From Clostridiales bacterium (lineage in GTDB: Bacteria > Bacillota > Clostridia > Christensenellales > CAG-138): a stretch of 6,051 nt of DNA. Every line of letters starts with the position of its first letter. The first letter of the stretch is position 1. Of this stretch, positions 1 through 5,106 are shown piece by piece. A program made the position numbers and the translations under genes. Below the pieces are notes generated by a model. The model did no database searches, was not told the DNA's origin, and saw only the letters and a program-made list of their open reading frames with translations. Location: assembly GCA_003486785.1 (NCBI GenBank), contig DNFZ01000125.1, positions 1 through 6,051 of the forward strand. Direction: 5' to 3'.

Positions 1-10
1 GAATTTTAAC

Positions 11-17
11 AGGGAGG
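11..17 (+). promoter_or_regulatory. Ribosome binding site deciding the TTG start at 26
   Basis: AGGGAGG lies 8 nt before the TTG codon at 26. There is no in-frame ATG or GTG between the window edge and this point, and the homologous domain begins a few residues later. The site therefore supports a short stand-alone protein over the 3' end of a full-length Spo0A. Confidence 0.7.
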
Positions 18-25
18 ACAGAAAC

Positions 26-352
26 TTGAGGTCAAAAATCGATCAGGAGTTACTCCGTCTCGGCGCACCGACAGGTCGGCTTGGATATGTGCAGATGGCG
101 ATGACGCTCGAACTCATCATGCAGGAGCTGCAGGTGACCAGCACCACACGCGTACTGTATCCGAAAGTGGCGGAGCGCTGCAACACCAAGCCGGCGCGCA
201 TCGAACGCAACGTGCGCGAGGAGATCAAGGCCATTTGGAACTTTGGGAACCAGAAGCGGCTGGATCAGCTTTTCATCAATCGCGGGAAGTATCCGCCGGG
301 CAACAAAGAGTTTCTATACACCATCGCGCGGTATATGCAGCAGAATAGTTAA
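26..352 (+). CDS. Stand-alone Spo0A C-terminal (DNA-binding) domain protein
   Basis: This 108-residue protein is almost entirely one Spo0A_C domain, the trilobed helical effector domain of the sporulation master regulator Spo0A, and is probably a cytoplasmic DNA-binding regulator. Residues 5-107 follow the B. subtilis Spo0A effector domain as I recall it: LGAPTGRLGY at 12-21, the TRVLYPKVAERCNT block at 41-54, then the recognition-helix segment ARIERNVREEIKAIW at 57-71. The Glu60-Arg61 pair matches the ER pair of the Spo0A DNA-contacting helix. The aspartyl-phosphate receiver domain of full Spo0A (about 265 aa) is absent. The start is TTG at 26, chosen because a GGGAGG ribosome binding site lies 8 nt upstream. 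The frame stays open to the window edge, so a longer protein cannot be fully excluded. Its targets are unknown, and it need not control the neighbouring genes. The domain is secure; the role is inferred. Confidence 0.85.
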   Translation: MRSKIDQELLRLGAPTGRLGYVQMAMTLELIMQELQVTSTTRVLYPKVAERCNTKPARIERNVREEIKAIWNFGNQKRLDQLFINRGKYPPGNKEFLYTIARYMQQNS

Positions 353-411
353 ACGACAACAGGCATCTTAACAAAACATCATTTGCAAACAACGCCGTTT
401 TCGGTGCAACA

Positions 412-443
412 AAAAGCGGAGGAGTGCTCGATCCTCCGCTTTT
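412..443. terminator. Bidirectional rho-independent terminator between convergent units
   Basis: A perfect 12-bp stem is formed by AAAAGCGGAGGA (412-423) and TCCTCCGCTTTT (432-443) around an 8-nt loop. Read on +, the stem ends in a T-run followed by GCGTTTTCTTTG, which suits the Spo0A-domain gene ending at 352. Read on -, it ends in TTTTTGTTGC, which suits the operon whose last gene stops at 461. A weaker hairpin, CCG (395-397) with CGG (402-404) extended by TTGCA (383-387) with TGCAA (405-409), precedes it on the + strand. Nothing else is visible between the two genes. Confidence 0.9.
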
Positions 444-460
444 GCGTTTTCTTTGTTAGT

Positions 461-1285
461 TTAGAACGAGCGCACAGGTTCGATGGTCTCGCTGCGCGGA
501 TAGACGTATTCCATCTTCGGCGGCATGGAGTTGTAAACGCGCTCAATTTCAAGCGTTCCCTTGCTGTAGCGCCCTTTCACCAGCACGCTTTCCATCTTGA
601 GGTTCAGGCAGAGAATGGAAGCCTTCGCGCCGTCGGGAATCTGGCTCAGCTGCTTGCCGTAGGGGATGCCGCAGAGCGTGATGCGATCCGACCCCGCGCT
701 TGTCGCTTGCACGACGGGGAACATCTCCGCCTCGCCTGCTTCATCGTAATAGCACAAAAACTTGAGCGAGTCGAGCTGTGAAAACAGCTGTTGCCCGACA
801 AGCGGCAGCGCACATCTCTCGCTTTTTCGTACAAACACGGCTTTTACGCGAGAGAGGATTGCGCCGAGTACGATGGAACCCATCGGAAGCGGCCGGATGG
901 CGCTGATGCGCTCAAGATTAAGGTAAAAGATGCGGTAAAACCCCATGTAGGAGTTGTAGCGAAAGAGCGGCTTGTTGTTGTATAGGTCAAACTCCTTTCC
1001 GGTGTTTGCGCTGTGCGTATAGGTCGCCCTGCCGGTGAGATAGCACTTGTCCGCGCTGAGCACGAGAAAGCCGACGTGCGGGCGATCCAGAATGAAGCGC
1101 TTGCTCAGCCCCGCCGAAAACTGTCCGAATGTCAGCACGCTTTCGTCCAGCGCCTGAATGGACGAGATAAACGAAAGATGCGGATAGCCGCTTTCGTCTT
1201 CGGTGGCGAGCACACCGACCTTGCTGTCGCAGTCCATCATCTCGATGGCAGCGTCGTCAATCCTGTCAAAAGTGAGAGATTTCAT
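461..1285 (-). CDS. PNPOx-like split-barrel protein (probable flavoprotein) with two tandem barrels
   Basis: This 274-residue protein belongs to the pyridoxamine 5'-phosphate oxidase-like family, whose small barrels usually bind FMN (some bind F420 or haem). The first barrel is clear at about 22-130: VGVLATEDESGYPHLSF (23-39), a central GQFSAGLSKRF strand-helix (54-64), VGFLVLSADKCYLTGRATY (71-89), then a Phe/Tyr-rich helix near 108-121. A second stretch at about 173-242 repeats the same order: LKFLCYYDEAGEAEMFPV, a GIPYGKQLSQIPD segment, SILCLNLKMESVLVKGRY. Single-barrel relatives are about 130-200 aa and usually act as homodimers, so this looks like a fused pair. No signal peptide or membrane segment is seen; it should be cytoplasmic. 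A GGAGG site lies 8 nt before the ATG. It is the last gene of the glycyl radical enzyme operon, 50 bp after the activase. The fold is fairly secure; substrate, cofactor and reaction are unknown. Confidence 0.75.
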   Translation of the reverse strand: MKSLTFDRIDDAAIEMMDCDSKVGVLATEDESGYPHLSFISSIQALDESVLTFGQFSAGLSKRFILDRPHVGFLVLSADKCYLTGRATYTHSANTGKEFDLYNNKPLFRYNSYMGFYRIFYLNLERISAIRPLPMGSIVLGAILSRVKAVFVRKSERCALPLVGQQLFSQLDSLKFLCYYDEAGEAEMFPVVQATSAGSDRITLCGIPYGKQLSQIPDGAKASILCLNLKMESVLVKGRYSKGTLEIERVYNSMPPKMEYVYPRSETIEPVRSF

Positions 1286-1335
1286 CGCGCAATCCTCCGA
1301 TTAAAATCGTCTGTCTGATAGAGTTTTCGTGAAAT

Positions 1336-2268
1336 TTAACCTTCTATTGCGAGCGCGCCAGTTGCGCGGATGTCGTTGCAGGCGCCTGTGCTTTTCGCGA
1401 TGGTCAAAAGCTCGTCCATACGTTTCTTCGAGATCAGCGGCGCGTTGTGAAACTGCCAGTCAACGTCCAGGCGCTTGTATTTGTCCGTGCAGAGGTTGTT
1501 GAACGCGCAGAGCTCCCAGCGTTCCGCGCCGCCGATGGCACTGATGCGTTCTCCGATGGCGCGGATGTTCTCGTCCGAATCGGTCGCCCCGGGGATGATC
1601 GGCGTGCGAATCCATAGTCTGCCGCTTCCCTTTGCCCAGAGTGCTGCGACGCCGAGGTTGCGAAGGATCATCGCGTTGCCGCGACCCGTCCAGCGCATAT
1701 GGTCCGCGTCGTTCATGAGCTTGATGTCATACAAGAGAATGTCCGTATACGGCAGCGCCGCCTGCAGCTGCTCCGTAAACACCATGCCGCTGGTGTCCAC
1801 CGCAGTCTGGATGCCCTCGTCTTTGAGTAGCCTTAGCAGCTCGACAGCGCCGTCCTGCAGCAGCGCCTCGCCGCCGGATAGGGTCACCCCGCCATCGCGC
1901 CCGAAATAGGCGCGGTCCTTGACAAGCTCGCGGCAGAGCTCATACGGCTCTGCGTCGATGCCCTTGCATTCCAGCGCGAGCGTGGGGCAGGCAAGAACGC
2001 AGCTGCAGCAGCCTGAGCAGAGCCTGCGGTCTATGTGTACGCCGCATTCATCGCGGCTCAACCCCTCGTTGGGGCAGACGTTTTCGCAGCTGCAACAGTT
2101 GATGCAGCGCGTGGAGATCCAATGCACCTGAAACTTTTTTGCGATGCTCTCAGGGTTATGACACCATGCGCACGCAAGCGAGCAGCCTTTGAGGAAGATG
2201 GTGGTTCGAAGTCCCGGCCCGTCCTCGCTGGACATGCGCTGGATGTCGAGATAGCGGATTTTTGTCAT
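1336..2268 (-). CDS. Glycyl radical enzyme activating protein (radical SAM, two extra ferredoxin clusters)
   Basis: This is the activase for the lyase encoded 53 bp upstream. It cleaves S-adenosylmethionine at a [4Fe-4S] cluster, and the 5'-deoxyadenosyl radical abstracts hydrogen from the lyase glycine. The radical SAM motif CxxxCxxC is Cys29, Cys33, Cys36 within KGCSLACAWCHNPES, preceded by the family hallmark EDGPGLRTTIFLKGC. Two ferredoxin-like CxxCxxCxxxCP motifs follow: Cys55/58/61/65 and Cys84/87/90/94, the insert found in activases of the dehydratase and decarboxylase types and missing from the pyruvate formate-lyase activase. The SAM-contacting GGE lies at 132-134, and RTPIIPG at 221-227 is typical. 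The 310-aa length is normal and the frame is intact. The ATG start is needed to keep the first strand (IRYLDIQRM). No good ribosome binding site precedes it; the nearest purine run, AAGG, is 22 nt upstream. It could not be a pyruvate formate-lyase activase proper. Confidence 0.95.
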   Translation of the reverse strand: MTKIRYLDIQRMSSEDGPGLRTTIFLKGCSLACAWCHNPESIAKKFQVHWISTRCINCCSCENVCPNEGLSRDECGVHIDRRLCSGCCSCVLACPTLALECKGIDAEPYELCRELVKDRAYFGRDGGVTLSGGEALLQDGAVELLRLLKDEGIQTAVDTSGMVFTEQLQAALPYTDILLYDIKLMNDADHMRWTGRGNAMILRNLGVAALWAKGSGRLWIRTPIIPGATDSDENIRAIGERISAIGGAERWELCAFNNLCTDKYKRLDVDWQFHNAPLISKKRMDELLTIAKSTGACNDIRATGALAIEG

Positions 2269-2321
2269 AGTAATACCGATTCTGGTGTTTCCTTACTCTA
2301 ATTTTTAGTCTGTCTCTTGGT

Positions 2322-4811
2322 TTAGTATCTATTATGGCTTTCTCTGGCGATGATTTCGTTTTGCAGCTCTCGCCCGATGCTCGTGAAATACGCGTTGTAT
2401 CCCGTGATGCGAACGAGCAAATTTTTGTATTTTTCCGGGTGCTTCTGCGCGTCTTTTAGCGTCTCTGTATCGAGGATGTTGATCTGCAGCGCGGTGCCGC
2501 CGTTTTCCGCATAGCCGCGCAAAAACGCCTTGAGCTTTTCTCGCCGCTCATGATCCCGCATCAGCGCAGGAGAGAGCGTGATGGTGTGGCTGGCTCCGTT
2601 GGGGAGCAGATTGACGATGTTGCCCTGCGCGTCTCTTCCGCCGAGCGCCTTGCCCACGGAGTTTGCGTTGCCTGTGGGTCCGTTGGTGTCCGCGCCGTTG
2701 ACGGGGCAGATTGCGTTGCTTAAAAACTGTCCGCGCGCGCGCCCGTCCGCCGTCGCGGGGAGGATAAAGCCGGAGCCGATCCAGTAGTTCCAGCTGAGCA
2801 TGCCGGGACGGAACTGCGCATTGGTCGATTTGGTCTTATAGCCCCAAACGATGTCCGACCAGTCGTTCATGAGCCGAAGTGCCAGTGCATCCGCCGCGTC
2901 GTCGTCCCTGCCGTATTTCGGCGCGCGGTTCTTCGCCTGCGCCTGTAAGATTTCATAGCCATCCCAGTTGGCTTGCAGCGCTTTGATGAGCGTGTCCATC
3001 GTGCAGAGCTTTTTATCATACACAAGATACCGGATTGCGAGCAGCGAGTCAACCGATGTTGCGAAAGTCACCCCCTCGACCGTGATAAACGAAAGCTCCG
3101 CGCCGCCCTGCGTGCAGTCCTTGCCGCTCTCGGCGCAGCCCTTGACGAGGCAGCTTAAATACGGCGTCGGCCCGTATTGCGCGCGCAGCTCGGTGGAGCG
3201 CTCATACAAACACGCCATGCGATCCATCACGTAACGAAGCTGAATCAAAAATGCTGCGTAAAACGCCTCAAAGTCCACAAATGCGCGGGGGTCTACGGTT
3301 TTTGGCGCTTCGGTTTCGGCGGGGTAGGGGTTGCCCCAGAGCGCGTCGGTGTAGACGATCAAATCCTGCCCGCCGCCAAGGGTAAGCTCCACCGCCTTGA
3401 CGAGGTTCGGGTTGCAGTCCACGGTGGCCGAGCGGTCGTTGCCGCACATAGTGTTCTCAAGACACCCTACAGAGGCATAGTCAAACACGTTGTCTTCATG
3501 AATCAGGTGCTCGACATGCGCGCGCTTGGCTTCCTCGAGCATGCCGGCGATCGAGCGCTCGTCAAAGTTGAGCAAAAAAGGCGCGCCCTGGCTCGACGAG
3601 ATCATGTCGACCACTTTATCCAGCAGCGCTTCGGGAGAATTTTTGTGCAGGCGTACGTTCGGCTTGGGTTCGAGTATGGGGCTCATTTCGTCGATGACCT
3701 CAAGGAAGACCCAGGTGAGATCGTTCGTCATGTCCGCGCCGCCCTTGCCAAGGCCGGAGAGGTTAAAGAGCTGGCCGTAACCCGCGGTGATGCCCTGATT
3801 GCCGGTTTGAATCATCGCGTCGTAGGCATAGTTGCAATGCATCCAGAAGCACTTGAGCAGCTCTTTGCCGAACGCGCGATCCATGCCGTCTTTCGTCGAC
3901 TGCTCCCAATAAGGCAGCAGGTACTGATCGATTCTACCGAATGAGACCCCCGCGCCGGGATAGTTTTCGTCTGTCAGCACCAGCATGTGCGTGAGCCACA
4001 GCGATTGCAGTGCCTCGTAGAAGTTTCGCGCGGGTTCGTTCGGTACGCGGAGGAGCACGTCGCGCAGCGTGTTGAGCTCTGCCTTGCGCGCGTCGTCCGG
4101 CTCATCGTTAGCCAGTGTTTCGCAAAGCAGCGCATATTTTGCCGCTAGCTCGACCGGCATATCGCAACTTAACAGCATCCCGCGCAGTTGACCGCCTTTT
4201 TCACCCGCTTGCTCGGCGGGGGAGAGCGCATCATATCGCGTTTGCAGATCCGCCTTGATGCCGGAAAATCCCTTTTGCAGCACACTCGGATAGTCGGGTA
4301 TCAGATGCCCGCTGGTAGCGCCGCAGTTGCCGTAGCCGCGATCCTGAAACGCAAACGTCGCCTTGCGGATGCCGTCTTTACCAAGCATCTTCTCGTTGCG
4401 TGCCTTTGCCTCTTCCTTGCTCCAGCAACGGGAGGCCATGACGTTGAAGCGCCCGCCCGCGATGAGATCGCCGGGGAGGATTTCCTGCGGCATACGGTTC
4501 ACGATGGCTTCCTTGATGATCCATGCGCGGCGCTCCGGCAGGGAGAGCGAGAAGAACCTCTGCGGCGGCTCAATCGTGCGCGCTGCCATTTGAAACGATT
4601 TTCGAAACGTCGTGAGAAACGAATACACCTCCGGCACGATCAGAAAGCTTGTTTCATCGAATACTTCATCCCAGGGCGTTCCCGTCGTAAACGCGGCAAA
4701 CTCGTTGTTCCAGCCGCGTTTGTCACCCTGAAAATAATAGTCGCGCAGCCACGCAATGCGCGGCGAGAGGTCAAAAGGCTCCTTCACGCCCGGTTTTTGA
4801 ACGGCTTCCAT
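2322..4811 (-). CDS. Glycyl radical enzyme of unassigned substrate (PFL-like lyase/dehydratase/decarboxylase branch)
   Basis: An anaerobic radical enzyme of 829 aa, within the usual 780-900 range. The C-terminal glycyl radical loop is RITGYNAYF at 801-809, with the radical on Gly804. The thiyl cysteine is Cys450 in VGCLENTMCGNDRS (448-461), and Glu452 two residues later is the CxE acid/base of the dehydratase and decarboxylase types. Pyruvate formate-lyase has Cys-Cys there, so this is not PFL. The family segment GHLIPDY is at 168-174 and PGAGVSFGRIDQY at 285-297. Where choline lyase and glycerol/propanediol dehydratases carry GHS before SxGRFDQY, this protein has GAG, so those substrates are unlikely. 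HYPD has a WDAFTPGR loop that is also absent. HPAD is closer in two short spots (GCLE and SGMSIGR) but differs in between. No microcompartment targeting extension is seen at the N-terminus. First gene of a three-gene operon with its activase; cytoplasmic. Family certain, substrate unknown. Confidence 0.95.
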   Translation of the reverse strand: MEAVQKPGVKEPFDLSPRIAWLRDYYFQGDKRGWNNEFAAFTTGTPWDEVFDETSFLIVPEVYSFLTTFRKSFQMAARTIEPPQRFFSLSLPERRAWIIKEAIVNRMPQEILPGDLIAGGRFNVMASRCWSKEEAKARNEKMLGKDGIRKATFAFQDRGYGNCGATSGHLIPDYPSVLQKGFSGIKADLQTRYDALSPAEQAGEKGGQLRGMLLSCDMPVELAAKYALLCETLANDEPDDARKAELNTLRDVLLRVPNEPARNFYEALQSLWLTHMLVLTDENYPGAGVSFGRIDQYLLPYWEQSTKDGMDRAFGKELLKCFWMHCNYAYDAMIQTGNQGITAGYGQLFNLSGLGKGGADMTNDLTWVFLEVIDEMSPILEPKPNVRLHKNSPEALLDKVVDMISSSQGAPFLLNFDERSIAGMLEEAKRAHVEHLIHEDNVFDYASVGCLENTMCGNDRSATVDCNPNLVKAVELTLGGGQDLIVYTDALWGNPYPAETEAPKTVDPRAFVDFEAFYAAFLIQLRYVMDRMACLYERSTELRAQYGPTPYLSCLVKGCAESGKDCTQGGAELSFITVEGVTFATSVDSLLAIRYLVYDKKLCTMDTLIKALQANWDGYEILQAQAKNRAPKYGRDDDAADALALRLMNDWSDIVWGYKTKSTNAQFRPGMLSWNYWIGSGFILPATADGRARGQFLSNAICPVNGADTNGPTGNANSVGKALGGRDAQGNIVNLLPNGASHTITLSPALMRDHERREKLKAFLRGYAENGGTALQINILDTETLKDAQKHPEKYKNLLVRITGYNAYFTSIGRELQNEIIARESHNRY

Positions 4812-4819
4812 GGGATATG

Positions 4820-4826
4820 CTCCTTT
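4820..4826 (-). promoter_or_regulatory. Ribosome binding site fixing the lyase start at 4811
   Basis: Read on the minus strand, AAAGGAG ends 8 nt before the ATG at 4811-4809. The frame can be extended to a TTG at 4853, but that codon has no purine-rich site at the right distance. It would also put this strong site inside the coding sequence. The ATG is therefore preferred, removing 14 residues from the longest frame. Confidence 0.85.
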
Positions 4827-4872
4827 CGATTGCAGAAGATGTGCGAGCAACAATCATTGATAAACAGAAAGG
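4822..4872 (-). promoter_or_regulatory. Possible leader hairpin covering the lyase ribosome binding site
   Basis: In the minus-strand leader, CCTTTC (4872-4867) can pair with GAAAGG (4827-4822), and GATTG (4855-4851) with CAATC (4832-4828). The two downstream halves are contiguous, giving 11 pairs with an 11-nt bulge and an 18-nt loop. Five bases of the AAAGGAG ribosome binding site would be paired. It matches no riboswitch class I know, and chance is a real alternative. Confidence 0.3.
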
Positions 4873-4930
4873 CTTGATGTGATGAGAGATGGTAATATGC
4901 GCTGATTTCGTCGCGCGTTATATCGGTTTT

Positions 4931-4959
4931 ATTATAATACAAACCCGAACGCAGGGCAA
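4931..4959 (-). promoter_or_regulatory. Sigma-A type promoter of the glycyl radical enzyme operon
   Basis: On the minus strand, TTGCCC (4959-4954, 4 of 6 to TTGACA) is followed after exactly 17 bp by a perfect TATAAT (4936-4931). Transcription should start near 4924, giving a leader of about 112 nt before the ATG at 4811. The promoter lies after the kinase terminator, which makes the three downstream genes a separate transcription unit. No other match of this quality is seen in the gap between the kinase and the lyase. Confidence 0.8.
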
Positions 4960-4973
4960 TCTTATGCGGGTTT
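4941..4973. promoter_or_regulatory. Inverted repeat bracketing the -35 box (candidate operator)
   Basis: AAACCCG at 4941-4947 and CGGGTTT at 4967-4973 are perfect inverted copies separated by 19 bp. One arm lies in the promoter spacer beside the -10 box and the other just upstream of the -35 box. That is a natural place for a repressor or activator of the operon to bind. No regulator gene is adjacent that I can match to it. Confidence 0.45.
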
Positions 4974-5054
4974 CACACTGCGAACCGTATTTAGAAAACA
5001 AAAGTAAGAAAGAAGAAAATCTGTCTAATAAGCAGCAGCTTTGCAAAAAATCCT

Positions 5055-5071
5055 GCAGTTATAGAAACTGC
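5055..5071. repeat. Small inverted repeat overlapping the kinase terminator
   Basis: GCAGTT (5055-5060) and AACTGC (5066-5071) are perfect inverted copies around a 5-nt loop. The 5066-5071 arm shares four bases with one arm of the terminator stem, so in RNA the two hairpins exclude each other. It may simply be a second part of the terminator, since T6 follows it on the minus strand. Confidence 0.4.
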
Positions 5072-5091
5072 CCCGCAGAGAAGCGGGGCAG
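5068..5091 (-). terminator. Rho-independent terminator of the sugar kinase gene
   Basis: CTGCCCCGC (5068-5076) and GCGGGGCAG (5083-5091) form a 9-bp GC-rich stem with a 6-nt loop, 15 bp after the kinase stop. On the minus strand it is followed by TTTCTAT and, further on, by a run of six T at 5050-5045. No T-run follows on the + strand, so it serves the kinase. A second inverted repeat (5055-5071) overlaps its 3' arm. Confidence 0.8.
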
Positions 5092-5106
5092 ATGATGCGC
5101 GGTTGT

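Noticed and set aside
383..781. 132-aa open frame on + over the terminator and the end of the split-barrel gene
   Set aside because: It spans the terminator hairpin and is antisense to a recognisable gene; no motif is seen.
2269..2321. Internal promoter or hairpin between lyase and activase
   Set aside because: The gap is AT-rich, but I found no -35/-10 pair with proper spacing, only a 4-bp CTAA/TTAG stem without a T-run.
3177..3944. 255-aa open frame on + inside the lyase gene
   Set aside because: It is antisense to a clear full-length glycyl radical enzyme. Long antisense frames are common in GC-rich coding DNA, and the translation shows no family motif.
2322..4811. Identification as pyruvate formate-lyase or choline TMA-lyase (cutC)
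   Set aside because: PFL carries Cys-Cys at the active site while this has Cys-Leu-Glu. Choline lyase and the glycerol/propanediol dehydratases have a His-Ser pair before SxGRFDQY where this has Ala-Gly.
4812..4853. Longer lyase starting at the TTG at 4853 (843 aa)
   Set aside because: The ATG at 4811 has AAAGGAG at 8 nt. The TTG has no such site, and the extra 14 residues would be encoded across that ribosome binding site.
4905..4913. Possible 0A box (CGACGAA on -) downstream of the lyase promoter
   Set aside because: It differs from TGNCGAA at one of six fixed positions, and such short matches also occur inside coding sequence in this window, for example TGCCGAA at 3866-3872.
4889..5095. 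68-aa open frame on + in the gap between kinase and lyase
   Set aside because: It runs through the lyase promoter and the kinase terminator, has no convincing ribosome binding site and resembles no protein family I know.
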